Source: Legionella lytica
Lineage (GTDB): Bacteria; Pseudomonadota; Gammaproteobacteria; Legionellales; Legionellaceae
DNA: 64,000 bases
Assembly (NCBI RefSeq): GCF_023921225.1
Contig: NZ_CP071527.1
Location: 1,330,501 to 1,394,500, forward strand
Direction of reading: 5' to 3'
The position numbers and the translations under genes were made by a program. This document shows, piece by piece, positions 24,337 to 33,783 of this stretch. The notes beneath the pieces are model-generated. The model worked only from the letters and a program-made list of their open reading frames with translations, was not told the origin of the DNA and did no database searches. Position 1 is the first letter of the stretch. Every line of letters starts with the position of its first letter.

Positions 24337-25587
24337 CTAGTTTTTGGGTAACCCGTTCGAGGGTTGCGAATGATAATGAAGGGGGACAACAGGGAATCGC
24401 GTAATCGAGTAGGGTTTGTAGATCGATGGTGTCCCAACTGGCTTGTAATCGGGCATCGATGCTACACGCTTTTCGTCGTTGCTTAACCTAAACAATGATT
24501 TATTCGCAATTGATACGGTTTCATAATACCAAGGTTTGGGAACTTGTAGCGCTGTCAATGCGGCATCGATACTTGGCGGTGTTATAGTCTGGGGCTTGGG
24601 TTTTACCGCTCTTAACGGTTTAAAATGAAACTGGGTTCTTAATGCCAAGGGTACTAGTTGCTCACTGACCGTGCTCCTTGTTGTGTCGAAGGATCCTGGC
24701 CTTAAAAAGGATTTGTGCTTAATCCATTGGGACTGAAAATTGCCCAAGGGTTGGATTTCGTCGTCAGTAAATTTTCCGCCGGTTGGGATAAATTGCGCAT
24801 GCGCTTTGCGAGGCATTGCCTCAAGACGTTCTCTGATGGATGGGAACGGAGAAATGGCATGGATGAGAAAAGAAAAACTTTCACACAGCTCATTTAAGTA
24901 ATCGATGTGTCGCATTTGCTGAAAATAATCAAGCATTTGATGGCATTCTTCTTCTTCGGCCTTGATTTCTTCCTCACCGAGGTTCTCCGTCTCCCAGGTT
25001 AGACAGTCGGTGTTTTCGCGCAGGAGCAAAGCACAGCAAAGTGTGGCCCAAGGGCGGTCTGATTGCTCATCAAAAGGCGTGATTTCATCGAATTGGTCTA
25101 GGTGCTCTTCAATGGTTTTGATTAATTGTTGGCGCTGTGCCTTAGTAAATGCACTGAGGAGTTGTTTTGTTTGTAGCGGAATTGGAAATAAAGTATTTTG
25201 TTTTGCATCCTCTTTGACGGTTTTAATCAATTGCAGTACGTTCAGTAATTGATTCAGTTTATCATTTCCAGTGGTAATGCTGACATGGTAAGGGAAAACC
25301 GCAATGAATGCCGTTAACTTGTTAAAGTCTTTTAAATGGAGCGAATTTCCTTCTAAGTTAAGATGAGTGACCGTTTTGGGCATTGCTTGAAATATTTGAA
25401 TGAGTTCTTCATTGGTCTTGGACGTGGAGTAATTCCAGCTTAGATTGAGGTGGCTGATGTGCTCGGGGATTGCGGCAAAAAGTAGCAGTAATTCTTCTTG
25501 CGAGAGCTGATAAAGGTCCGATTCAGTAAGATCTAATAGCTGTTCATTTGCGGTAAGGGAGGTAATACGGTCGAAGATTGGATTCAT
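24337..25587 (-). CDS. Leucine-rich-repeat protein, effector-like
   Basis: The 416-residue product carries about two to three leucine-rich repeats at 28-95 (E-H-I-S-H-L-N-L-S-W-N-Y and T-V-T-H-L-N-L-E-G-N-S-L, spaced as in the 28-30 residue repeats of Legionella LRR proteins). The middle is helical and Glu-rich. The C-terminal third is basic and Pro-rich. No signal peptide or membrane span is seen. LRR proteins with this N-H-L-x-L-x-x-N pattern are common among Legionella Dot/Icm substrates. It is the first gene of a two-gene leftward unit with the 508-residue protein. Confidence 0.7.
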   Translation of the reverse strand: MNPIFDRITSLTANEQLLDLTESDLYQLSQEELLLLFAAIPEHISHLNLSWNYSTSKTNEELIQIFQAMPKTVTHLNLEGNSLHLKDFNKLTAFIAVFPYHVSITTGNDKLNQLLNVLQLIKTVKEDAKQNTLFPIPLQTKQLLSAFTKAQRQQLIKTIEEHLDQFDEITPFDEQSDRPWATLCCALLLRENTDCLTWETENLGEEEIKAEEEECHQMLDYFQQMRHIDYLNELCESFSFLIHAISPFPSIRERLEAMPRKAHAQFIPTGGKFTDDEIQPLGNFQSQWIKHKSFLRPGSFDTTRSTVSEQLVPLALRTQFHFKPLRAVKPKPQTITPPSIDAALTALQVPKPWYYETVSIANKSLFRLSNDEKRVASMPDYKPVGTPSIYKPYSITRFPVVPLHYHSQPSNGLPKN

Positions 25588-25803
25588 TGAGGTTCCTAAA
25601 AAAAGTTGGCCAATTTTAATTCGTGCTCATTGTTTGTGTCAAGTGATTAATATTGGAACATATTTCTGGGTGTTTTCAGTTTATAGGGGTATTTTTTTAG
25701 ACAGTTAAGTCGTGCGTGAGGCAATAAAAAATCAAAGATCTATTTGTATTGCATGTTGAAAAATCCTACGGTGTTTAGGAAGATTTCTCAGCATTTCGTT
25801 CTA

Positions 25804-26679
25804 TCAATTCTTACTTATCGCTAATAGTGGTAGGTTAAAATTTAATAAATTTTCAGTTGCTAAAAGGGAGCGATTTTCTTGTTGCAGTTTTTTATTGAAT
25901 GTGGGGGCTGCACTTCTAGATGTTAAGATCAATATAATATCAGCGCCTAAAGCGCCACAGCCTTTAATTGCAAGCACTTCGGGATGATCTTTTAATTGAT
26001 TAATCAATTGCAGGCTATGCTCTGCCACCAGGCCTAATTCAGCTAATTTTGCATGGTAGTGGTTGATGCATGTAACTAATTGCTGAGAATCATGTTGTTC
26101 AAACGCATTTTTAGCCATATCAACCAGGTTTGATAAATAATCAATTTGGTCGGGTAGGGCGGTATCTTGTAAATGATGATGCGTTGCCAGTTTGACTCCG
26201 GTATGAATGAGGAAAAAAGATAAATCTTGGAAAGGCCAACTATAGCACTGAACGAGGTTGTTCTGTCTATTAATATAGACACATCCCTGTTGAGATTGGG
26301 CAATAACATCGTAGCCGCTTGGTCTTAAGCCTTTGCCTGTCCATGAGGACTGATAGTAAGCTTCAAGCATACTGCTCATATCTGCCTGCTTTTTTTGAAG
26401 CATGCAGTTGGCAAGGTAGCTTGCCAGAAATTGTGCGCTGGATGCACCTAAGCCGCCACAACCTGCGTAGGGGTCATGCCAGAATAGGCCTGTTTTTAAA
26501 TTGTTTTGTTGCTGCCACCATAAGCCCGCCGGCGATTGAGGATGAATTCCTACTAAAGTGGGTTCAGTACTTTGAGTTAGCTCAAAGCAGGGGGTGGTTG
26601 TTAGCACAATCGCAGAACCCTCTGCGACTGCAGCATATTCGCCTAATAAAAATGTTTTAGCAGGAATTAACCATTTCAT
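25804..26679 (-). CDS. GHMP-superfamily kinase, probable phosphomevalonate kinase
   Basis: This 291-residue GHMP kinase has an N-terminal A-K-T-F-L-L-G-E-Y-A-A-V motif, a phosphate loop near 74-82 (C-G-G-L-G-A-S-S-A), a Lys/Gly-Ser-Gly-Tyr-Asp catalytic region (L-R-P-S-G-Y-D-V-I), and a C-terminal A-I-K-G-C-G-A-L-G-A-D loop. Its start overlaps the HMG-CoA reductase stop by 4 bp, and both mevalonate kinase and decarboxylase are recognised at 35765-37583. The missing kinase step is phosphomevalonate kinase, which fits. The C-terminal loop lacks the usual Gly-rich GxGGGG, so substrate assignment rests on context. Confidence 0.72.
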   Translation of the reverse strand: MKWLIPAKTFLLGEYAAVAEGSAIVLTTTPCFELTQSTEPTLVGIHPQSPAGLWWQQQNNLKTGLFWHDPYAGCGGLGASSAQFLASYLANCMLQKKQADMSSMLEAYYQSSWTGKGLRPSGYDVIAQSQQGCVYINRQNNLVQCYSWPFQDLSFFLIHTGVKLATHHHLQDTALPDQIDYLSNLVDMAKNAFEQHDSQQLVTCINHYHAKLAELGLVAEHSLQLINQLKDHPEVLAIKGCGALGADIILILTSRSAAPTFNKKLQQENRSLLATENLLNFNLPLLAISKN

Positions 26680-27974
26680 ACAGCAATCGGTGCTTGTCTG
26701 ATTTCTGCGAGTAAATCATGGGCGTTATTAAGACTGATTCGCTTATGCATATGGAGCCAGTTTTGTAGACGCTCTTTTAATTCTGGCATTTCATTTTCAT
26801 TGGCTCCCGCGGCTAAGAGCAGGTTATCAATGTGTAGCTTCATATGGCCTTGAATAATCCCTTCCGTACATAGAGCTTTTAGTGCACCTAAGTTTTGTAC
26901 TAATCCAACCGCGGCAATTACTTGAGACAGTTCATTCGCTGAGTTGATATTCATCATGCGCAAGCACATTTTTGCCGTAGGGTGGAGAGCGGTTACCCCA
27001 CCGATTGTACCTACTATAATTGGTGCTGTTAATTGTCCAGTCAACACACCATCTTGGTAACGCCAGCGTGTAATTGCTTGATATTGACCTTCTCGGGCCG
27101 CGTAGGCATGCACACCTGCTTCTACTGCACGCCAATCATTTCCTGTCGCAATTAGTACCGGGTCAATACCATTCATCACCCCTTTATTGTGGGTAGCTGC
27201 GCGGTAAGAGTCCATCTCTGCAAAAAGAGAGGCTTCTTGGAGTTTTTGTCCGAGTATTGGATCAATCGCGCTAATCGTTACTTGTGCTGTTGTCAGCTTT
27301 TGGTCGTTAAGATTGGACAAAATGCACATGGTGACTTCCTCACCAGTTAAGTCTTCAATAGGGCCTTTTAAGTATTCTAAAACCTGATTGATGATGTTAG
27401 CGCCCATGGCATCACAGCTATTCATCATTAAATGAATTACCGCCATGTCTTTGCCATCCGCTCTTTGTAAATGGCGTAAGCTTAAATCAACAACCCCACC
27501 ACCACGTTTTACCATATTGGCGGCAACATCTTTATTCGCTTTCTCAATCAGGTATTGTCTGTTTTCCGCAAAAATACTAGAGAACTTTTGGAAATCGTGA
27601 ACTTGAGCTAATTGGATTTGTCCAAGAATGCATTCGCCATGAACCCATGCTTTGATTTCGCCACTTTGTCTAATCCATTTAGCTGATTTAGATAAGGCTG
27701 CAATAATTGAGGTTTCTTCAACTGCCATGGGGATAACATAGTCCTGGCCATTAATATTAAAGTTGGTTGCTACGCCTAAAGGAAGCTGGAAATAGCCAAT
27801 AACATTTTCGATTAATTTATCTGCTAGATTTAAATCTTTTACTCCGCCATTTTTGAGGAACGTAATATCTTCAGGAGTAACTGCACCCAAAGCAAGTAGT
27901 CTTTTAAAGCGTTCTTCACGGGAAAGTTTTGAAAAGCCAGAAAATAATTCGTCAGTATTGGGCGCTAAAGGCAT
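26676..27974 (-). CDS. mvaA: Hydroxymethylglutaryl-CoA reductase (class II)
   Basis: The 432-residue protein converts HMG-CoA to mevalonate (or the reverse). Class II features are visible: catalytic Glu in A-V-E-E-T-S-I-I-A-A, M-N-S-C-D-A-M-G-A-N, Lys in T-H-N-K-G-V-M-N-G-I, Asp in A-T-G-N-D-W-R-A-V-E, G-T-I-G-G-V-T-A-L-H-P-T-A, and the catalytic His in I-I-Q-G-H-M-K-L-H. The gene is co-directional and overlaps the GHMP kinase, forming half of a split mevalonate pathway. HMG-CoA synthase and IPP isomerase are not in the window. Confidence 0.93.
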   Translation of the reverse strand: MPLAPNTDELFSGFSKLSREERFKRLLALGAVTPEDITFLKNGGVKDLNLADKLIENVIGYFQLPLGVATNFNINGQDYVIPMAVEETSIIAALSKSAKWIRQSGEIKAWVHGECILGQIQLAQVHDFQKFSSIFAENRQYLIEKANKDVAANMVKRGGGVVDLSLRHLQRADGKDMAVIHLMMNSCDAMGANIINQVLEYLKGPIEDLTGEEVTMCILSNLNDQKLTTAQVTISAIDPILGQKLQEASLFAEMDSYRAATHNKGVMNGIDPVLIATGNDWRAVEAGVHAYAAREGQYQAITRWRYQDGVLTGQLTAPIIVGTIGGVTALHPTAKMCLRMMNINSANELSQVIAAVGLVQNLGALKALCTEGIIQGHMKLHIDNLLLAAGANENEMPELKERLQNWLHMHKRISLNNAHDLLAEIRQAPIAV

Positions 27975-28317
27975 GCTTTCTCCTCTGTTTAGCCGGCGTT
28001 ACGCAAGTTTAATAAGGCAGCGTTCGCGTGAGTCAAATTGACTTGTGTTGCCTTGCATACCAGGTTTTCGTTTGAAAAAATGAAGTGAATTGTATCATAA
28101 AATAGCAATATAAACTACCTGAAATAGGATCCTAATAAATGATTTTTCAAAAAAAGCAAAGAATGTGTGGATAGTGGGTCCGTGTTTTCATCCCTAAAAT
28201 CATAGGTTTTCTGTGCTGTTGCCAATTTTATGGAAATTAATTTGTCCATTTGACTAGCATTTTCCTTTGTTTTGGTTTATTTTATGCGCAACTTGTGAAA
28301 TTAATATGAGGTGTCTA
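27975..28317. other. Divergent intergenic region
   Basis: This 343-bp AT-rich gap lies between two divergent genes and should hold both promoters. No ORF is convincing. GAGG at 28309-28312 is the ribosome site for the rightward gene. Confidence 0.4.
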
Positions 28318-29067
28318 ATGGGAAAAAATACTCAAAAGAAAGCAGCTGCATTTAATAATGTTGTAGAAAATAGAGAAAACCTTATTACTAAAATTAATAA
28401 GTGCAAGACTTTATCAGGCCTTGCAACTCTGGAAAAAGAATATGCGACTCAAAGTAGATATTCTCTTGCTGCGAGCTATTACAAAGGTCTGTCTATGGAA
28501 AAGCAGCAGATTCTTGCGAATTCAGATACTAGGATTAAAGAAGCACTAATGCAACAAAAAAGTAAGCTTATGGCAATACCTGAAGATGAGGCCGTTGATA
28601 GTTTAGTAAATGAATCTATTGTTCAAGAATCTATTAGCTCCCAGTTCCAAAGTCTAAGAAAATTAAACATTTCGCATATTGAAAATGAATTAGTTAACAT
28701 TGATAAAAAATGTATGAGAATGTCTAAAATGGGTCCTTCTTATGAAGCGGCAACTCAGGCTACATTTCGTATTTGTAGTGCAATAAAAAAGTTAACCGAA
28801 AAATACGTTCAGGATGGTGATTTACAGCATTTCCAAGATGAAACTCGTGCGATTTTTGATGAAACTACTGAAGATATGAAAACTATCAATACGCATCGTG
28901 GTTGGGCTAAAAACTTTTTTGGTAACCTTGGATATTTCATTCTTGGTTTAGGAGTGGGCTACGCCGCTGTTTGTGCTTACAGAGGCAAGTTCTTTGAATT
29001 CAATACTGATACAGCAAATGTTGTTGGTGCTGTGAATGAAAAGATTGCTGCACTTAGCATGAGCTGA
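28318..29067 (+). CDS. Orphan protein with one C-terminal membrane segment
   Basis: ATG 28318 is chosen because GAGG lies six bases upstream. An earlier in-frame ATG at 28306 has no such site. The 249-residue product (M-G-K-N-T-Q-K-K) is helical and rich in Lys and Glu for 200 residues. It then has one hydrophobic segment (F-F-G-N-L-G-Y-F-I-L-G-L-G-V-G-Y-A-A-V) and a short tail with F-N-T-D-T-A. A cytosolic coiled-coil head with a C-terminal anchor recurs in Legionella orphan proteins, some of them effectors. I cannot name the family. Confidence 0.6.
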   Translation: MGKNTQKKAAAFNNVVENRENLITKINKCKTLSGLATLEKEYATQSRYSLAASYYKGLSMEKQQILANSDTRIKEALMQQKSKLMAIPEDEAVDSLVNESIVQESISSQFQSLRKLNISHIENELVNIDKKCMRMSKMGPSYEAATQATFRICSAIKKLTEKYVQDGDLQHFQDETRAIFDETTEDMKTINTHRGWAKNFFGNLGYFILGLGVGYAAVCAYRGKFFEFNTDTANVVGAVNEKIAALSMS

Positions 29068-29091
29068 TTTAAATTATTGCCTTACACATTT

Positions 29092-29127
29092 GTATCCCAT
29101 ATTAGGCAGAATCCTAATATGAGATAC
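29092..29127. terminator. Strong hairpin after the orphan membrane protein gene
   Basis: GTATCCCATATTAGG pairs with CCTAATATGAGATAC with one mismatch around a 6-nt loop. It lies 25 bp after the stop and 83 bp before the lipid-transport operon. It has no clear T-run. Confidence 0.5.
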
Positions 29128-29209
29128 AACTCAAATTAAATTATTAGTTTTTGCGCTTAGGCAATATTCGTATTATTCTTGTGATAATTTTTAATTTAAA
29201 TAAAGCCTT

Positions 29210-30337
29210 ATGGTACATAATAGCCCGCAAATAACATTTGATGAGCAACTCGAACAGTTTAACTGTACAGGTGCTTGGTCTGTTATGGATGTGGGTAATG
29301 TAGTCAATCAATTTACAGCAACAACATTACCTAAATCACAAAAAGTTCAGATAAATGGTAAGGATATCAGTCATTTTGATAGTGCTGGTGCTCTAACCTT
29401 AATTCAATGTATTGATAAATTAAAACAACAGGATAACCAAGTTGAGCTCGTCAATTTTTCTGAAAGACGGCGCCAACTTATTGATTTAATTATTGAAAAA
29501 CATGATGCCATAACCTATAAAATTCCTGCTCCAGAGAGGGAGAATTTTTTCTATAAATTAGGTAAAGAAGCAGAGAAAAAACTGCGCCAGGTCGATGGAC
29601 TAGTTGTTTTAATTGGTGATCTGGCTACCCGTGTTTTTGAAGCTTTTGGCAATTGGCGCCGTTTCCAGTTTCCCAGTATTATGTCAAATCTTGATTCGAC
29701 AGGCGTTAAAGCATTACCCATTCTCGCTTTACTCTCATTCTTAATCGGTGTCGTTTTGGCATATCAAATGGGCCTGCAGTTAACTACCTATGGTGCTAAC
29801 TCGTTTATTGCTTATCTATCTGGAATGGCGATTTTCCGTGAGTTTGCTCCTTTAATCACAGCGATTATTGTGGCAGGAAGAACCAGCTCTGCGTTTACCG
29901 CGCAGTTAGGTAGTATGAAGATTAATGAAGAAATAGATGCACTGTTAACTATGGGCTTATCGCCAACGGAGCATTTGGTATTACCAAAAGTGATTGGACT
30001 ATTAATAACCTTTCCTTTATTAATTTTCTGGTCAGATATTTTTAGTGTTCTAGGGTCCATGTTCATGGCCAAAAATATGTTAGGGATTAGTTTTATTGAT
30101 TTTTTAGAGCGATTAAGGGATTCTGTAGGTATTTCTCAGTTTCGGCTTGGTCTTTATAAGGCCCCGGCATTTGCCTTAATCATCGCTTTAGTAGGTTGTT
30201 TTCAAGGATTTCGAGTTGAAGCGGGCAGTGAAAATAATATTGGAAGCCAGACCACCAAAAGTGTGGTGCAGTCTTTATTTTTAATTATTATTGCCGATGC
30301 AATTTACTCAATTATTTACAGTTGGATGAAGTTATAG
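29210..30337 (+). CDS. MlaE-type lipid ABC permease with N-terminal STAS domain
   Basis: Residues 1 to about 100 form a STAS-like domain (V-Q-I-N-G-K-D-I-S-H-F-D-S-A-G-A-L-T-L-I), the role played by separate MlaB in E. coli. Residues about 120-375 are an MlaE permease, with R-F-Q-F-P-S-I-M, S-F-L-I-G-V-V-L-A-Y-Q, E-F-A-P-L-I-T-A-I-I-V-A-G-R-T-S-S-A-F and the conserved C-F-Q-G-F-R-V near the end. It belongs to an inner-membrane complex moving phospholipids between the two membranes. The ATPase gene starts directly after the stop codon. Confidence 0.9.
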   Translation: MVHNSPQITFDEQLEQFNCTGAWSVMDVGNVVNQFTATTLPKSQKVQINGKDISHFDSAGALTLIQCIDKLKQQDNQVELVNFSERRRQLIDLIIEKHDAITYKIPAPERENFFYKLGKEAEKKLRQVDGLVVLIGDLATRVFEAFGNWRRFQFPSIMSNLDSTGVKALPILALLSFLIGVVLAYQMGLQLTTYGANSFIAYLSGMAIFREFAPLITAIIVAGRTSSAFTAQLGSMKINEEIDALLTMGLSPTEHLVLPKVIGLLITFPLLIFWSDIFSVLGSMFMAKNMLGISFIDFLERLRDSVGISQFRLGLYKAPAFALIIALVGCFQGFRVEAGSENNIGSQTTKSVVQSLFLIIIADAIYSIIYSWMKL

Positions 30338-31075
30338 ATGAGTGACCCGGTTATTGAAATCAAAGGAATGAAGAATTTTCTTGGTGGTCAATGGGTGCAT
30401 AGAGACATTAATTTGACCGTAAACCAAGGTGAAATTCTGGCTATTATTGGCGGCTCGGGTAGTGGTAAGACCACCATTTTACGTAGCTTACTGATGTTAT
30501 TGAAACCAACCGCGGGCGATATTAAAATATTCGGCCAGGATATTAGTAGTCTTGATGCGCATCAGTCATTTATGTTGAGACGTCGCTGGGGCATGTTGTT
30601 TCAGCATAGTGCTTTATTTGCATCAATGAATGTTTTAGAAAATGTGATGTTCCCTATGCACGAGTTTGCGGAGCTGGATCCGGAGTTCATGCAGGAATTG
30701 GCCTTATTAAAAATTGCCTTAGTTGGCTTGCCCAAAGAGGCCGCCGGTAAACTACCTTCAGAACTTAGTGGGGGGATGCAAAGAAGGGCGGCTGCGGCAC
30801 GTGCAATTGCCATGGATCCTGAGTTATTATTCCTTGATGAGCCTACTACGGGTTTAGATCCACGTAGTGCACGGCTTTTTGACGATTTAGTTGTTTTTTT
30901 ACGAGACTCATTAAATCTTACAATTGTTATGGTCAGCCATGACATTGAGTCTTTAAAACGTACCACCGATCGCGTGGCCTTTGTTGGCGATGGGCAAATT
31001 TTGAGTGTAGAGCCCATTAATGAGTTAATGAAAAATAAAAACGAATTAATCGCTGATTATTTCAGTAAGGTATAG
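30338..31075 (+). CDS. MlaF-type lipid-transport ABC ATPase
   Basis: This is a complete 245-residue ABC ATPase. Walker A is G-G-S-G-S-G-K-T-T, the Q-loop L-F-Q-H-S-A-L-F-A-S-M-N-V, the signature L-S-G-G-M-Q-R-R, Walker B L-L-F-L-D-E-P-T-T-G-L-D-P, and the H-loop V-S-H-D. The S-G-G-M-x-x-R signature is usual for Mla/Mce ATPases. It follows the permease with no gap and powers it. Confidence 0.93.
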   Translation: MSDPVIEIKGMKNFLGGQWVHRDINLTVNQGEILAIIGGSGSGKTTILRSLLMLLKPTAGDIKIFGQDISSLDAHQSFMLRRRWGMLFQHSALFASMNVLENVMFPMHEFAELDPEFMQELALLKIALVGLPKEAAGKLPSELSGGMQRRAAAARAIAMDPELLFLDEPTTGLDPRSARLFDDLVVFLRDSLNLTIVMVSHDIESLKRTTDRVAFVGDGQILSVEPINELMKNKNELIADYFSKV

Positions 31076-31115
31076 AGTCCTTAATCCAGCGATTAATGTT
31101 TCGGAGATAAATTTT

Positions 31116-32039
31116 TTGGAATCAAAAACCAACTACACCTTAATTGGTGTTTTTATCATAGTTCTATCCGTCGGGCTTTTGTCTGCCATGCTTTGGCTAT
31201 CTGTTGGTTTTAATCAAAAATCATATAGTAACTTTACTGTGTATTTGCACGAGGCTGCTTCGGGTTTAAGTAAAGATGCTCCGGTTAAGTTTAATGGGGT
31301 GCAAGTAGGTTATGTTAATGAAATAAAGTTAAACAAGAATGATCCAAGACAAGTGGAAATCATTTTAGCAATTGAAGACGGCACCCCAATTACTAAGAGC
31401 ACAGCCGCAACTTTAATTTCTCAAGGAATTACAGGGGTTACTTATATTGGTTTAAGTGCGAGTACTTCTGATTTAACCCCTATAGTGAGGCTTCCTGGAG
31501 AACCCTACCCAGTGATTCCAGCAAAACCTTCATTGTTTAACCAGCTAGATACCCTTCTAAAAGAGGTTTCTGAGAGCATTAATAACGTCAGTACGCAAGC
31601 GAAGCATATTTTTAACCAGAAAAATGCCAGACATGTGTCTCGTATTTTACATAATGTAGAAAAGCTAACGCATGTGGTTGCAGCAAACAGCGGACATATT
31701 GATGACAGCATAAAAAATGCGGATGTCTTTTTAACTAATATTGCCAAATCCAGTAAAGAGTTTCCTCAATTACTTAGAGAGTTGCAAACTGGGGTTTCTA
31801 AATTTAAAACAATGGCGGATAGTTTAAGCCAGGCGGGAACTAGCGTATCAAGTACGATGGGTTCAGGAAGAAACACGTTAGAAAAACTATCCCAAGAAAC
31901 TTTGGCGCCTGCATCTACGTTATTACGTCGATTGAATGCTATTTCGATAAACCTTGAAAAGGTTAGTAATGAAATGCGTCAAAACCCTTCAGTAGTGATT
32001 CGTGGGAGTTCAGCTCCAAAACCAGGGCCTGGAGAATAA
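31116..32039 (+). CDS. MlaD-type MCE-domain protein
   Basis: The 307-residue protein has an N-terminal membrane anchor (about 6-28) followed by an MCE domain at about 38-115 (Y-L-H-E-A-A-S-G-L-S-K-D-A-P-V-K-F-N-G-V-Q-V-G, then I-S-Q-G-I-T-G-V-T-Y-I-G-L). A long helical C-terminal part is consistent with a hexameric or needle-like lipid conduit. The start is TTG 31116, after GGAG, with no better ATG. It lies 3 bp before the lipoprotein gene. With the permease and ATPase it forms the core of a lipid transporter. Confidence 0.9.
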   Translation: MESKTNYTLIGVFIIVLSVGLLSAMLWLSVGFNQKSYSNFTVYLHEAASGLSKDAPVKFNGVQVGYVNEIKLNKNDPRQVEIILAIEDGTPITKSTAATLISQGITGVTYIGLSASTSDLTPIVRLPGEPYPVIPAKPSLFNQLDTLLKEVSESINNVSTQAKHIFNQKNARHVSRILHNVEKLTHVVAANSGHIDDSIKNADVFLTNIAKSSKEFPQLLRELQTGVSKFKTMADSLSQAGTSVSSTMGSGRNTLEKLSQETLAPASTLLRRLNAISINLEKVSNEMRQNPSVVIRGSSAPKPGPGE

Positions 32040-32042
32040 GCA

Positions 32043-32636
32043 ATGAGAAGATTAAATAATTTAGGGCTGTGTTTGATTGGTTTGCTGCTCGCGGCTTGTT
32101 CACCAGTTAAAATCCCTGCGACGAATCAATATCAATTAACTGCTTACAGCAGTAAGCAATTAACAAGACATCCTCAACGTGTAGCGCTTTGGGTGACACA
32201 ACCTGATGCTGCTGCAGGCTATCAATCAGAACAAATGCTTTATGTGAATAAGCCTTTTCAGCTTGAGTCATTTGTGAAAAACTCATGGAGCAATCCACCA
32301 GCAGATATGCTCTATCCGTTAATGGTGCAGAGTTTACAAAAAACGGGTGTTTTCCATGCGGTGCTATCAAGCTCATACAGTCAGGGTGCCGATTATCGTT
32401 TAGATACTCAATTACTTTCTTTAGAGCAAAGTTTCCTTAGGAAACCTAGCGTACTTCAGTTTTCAGCGAAGGTGGTATTAACTCGAGTTTCAGATAATAA
32501 AGTGATGGGATCTAAAATTATAAGCCTGCAAATCCCCTGTCCAGTAGATAATCCTTATGGTGGTGTAGTAGCTGCTAATCAGGCAACGCGACAATTTACA
32601 TCGATGATGTCTGAGTTTGTGGTATCGCATTTATAA
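32043..32636 (+). CDS. PqiC-like ABC-transport auxiliary lipoprotein
   Basis: This 197-residue lipoprotein begins with a type II signal ending L-L-L-A-A-C at about residue 19. The body matches the ABC-type transport auxiliary lipoprotein fold (PqiC-like): [33 protein letters not shown]. It ends the Mla-like operon and probably links the MCE protein to the outer membrane. Confidence 0.85.
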   Translation: MRRLNNLGLCLIGLLLAACSPVKIPATNQYQLTAYSSKQLTRHPQRVALWVTQPDAAAGYQSEQMLYVNKPFQLESFVKNSWSNPPADMLYPLMVQSLQKTGVFHAVLSSSYSQGADYRLDTQLLSLEQSFLRKPSVLQFSAKVVLTRVSDNKVMGSKIISLQIPCPVDNPYGGVVAANQATRQFTSMMSEFVVSHL

Positions 32637-32835
32637 AGACAATGGTCCTTAATTTGCTGTAGAGAAACTGCAGTATGTCGGGGAATTTGTACATTTTAAG
32701 AATCTGCAAAGGTATATCTTTTTCGATGTTCCATGATCAATCAAAGCGCAATGAAGGCAAATAAAAGGCACGCTTTTGTTTTTTATTAACTCAAAATGAT
32801 ATAGTATCGCCTTCTTTTTCCAAAGATTAATTAAA

Positions 32836-33783
32836 ATGCCAACATTTTTCCATAATAGTAAATACAGTAGTGAGCCTAATCTACGCTTAAGACAGGCTGC
32901 CGCTGTTGGCGATCTGAAGGAAGTACAAGAATTATTAAAGAGCGCTAACTTAAAAATTGATGATGCACAAACAGGAACTAATCCAAAGACAAACCAACCC
33001 TTTTCAGGCTCCACTGCCTTACATCAGGCAGTAAAAAACAATCATTTACAAATTGCTTTCAAACTCATCGCTGCAGGCTGGGAACCTCGTAAGTTAAATG
33101 TTGCGAAAGAATCTGCTTATTCGTTAGCTAAAGATGATGGTTTTAGGGCACAAATGCTTATGCTACAAAGAATAACCTATCTTTACAAGGCTTTGAATCT
33201 TCATGGCAGATTTGAAAATAATAATGAACCTTTGCGTGTGTTGAGTTTAGCTTGTGGGCTTAGTTATGAAGCCTTGGCTCTTGAAGCTATATTCAAGGAT
33301 AAAGAAGTTACTTTCACGGGGATTGATGTTGATGAGTCAATGTGTACTGCATCGCACGGATTATGCCAAAATATTCCGGGTGCTGACATAATTCAACAAG
33401 ATGCTACGGATTTGGAAAAACTTAAGAGCAATACAGAGAATCAACGATTTGATTTAGTAATTTTAAGACAGCCTGATATTTTTAATAGAAGGGCGGTATT
33501 TGAGAAAATTCTTGTAAACATTATACCGGAGATGATTAAGTCAGATGGTATATTGATGGTTAGTACGTACCATAAGGAAGAGTTAAGTGAAGTAAATACT
33601 CTTTTACTGAAAAATTTTGATAATGTGAAGAAAAGTTATGCATTCCTAGATTCAAAAGATGTGTTTATTGTAGAGAATGTTGCTTTAACACCTGATAAAT
33701 ACAGCTTATTATTCACATGCAACAAAGAGTTGAAACTTACAATCGAATCGTCGCTAAATAAGGTAGCTAGGTTTATGACATAG
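32836..33783 (+). CDS. Ankyrin-repeat/SAM-dependent methyltransferase fusion
   Basis: The 315-residue product joins two modules. Residues about 12-105 contain ankyrin-type repeats (L-R-Q-A-A-A-V-G-D-L-K-E-V-Q-E-L-L-K and S-T-A-L-H-Q-A-V-K-N-N-H-L-Q-I-A). Residues about 130-270 form a class I methyltransferase, with motif I L-S-L-A-C-G-L-S-Y-E-A at 135-145 and acidic ribose-binding D165 in F-T-G-I-D-V-D-E. The post-I region is D-A-T-D-L and a V-I-L-R-Q-P strand follows. No signal peptide is present. Both modules are common in eukaryote-directed Legionella proteins, and the fusion suggests a host protein methylated after ankyrin-mediated binding. Function is inferred, not shown. Confidence 0.75.
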   Translation: MPTFFHNSKYSSEPNLRLRQAAAVGDLKEVQELLKSANLKIDDAQTGTNPKTNQPFSGSTALHQAVKNNHLQIAFKLIAAGWEPRKLNVAKESAYSLAKDDGFRAQMLMLQRITYLYKALNLHGRFENNNEPLRVLSLACGLSYEALALEAIFKDKEVTFTGIDVDESMCTASHGLCQNIPGADIIQQDATDLEKLKSNTENQRFDLVILRQPDIFNRRAVFEKILVNIIPEMIKSDGILMVSTYHKEELSEVNTLLLKNFDNVKKSYAFLDSKDVFIVENVALTPDKYSLLFTCNKELKLTIESSLNKVARFMT

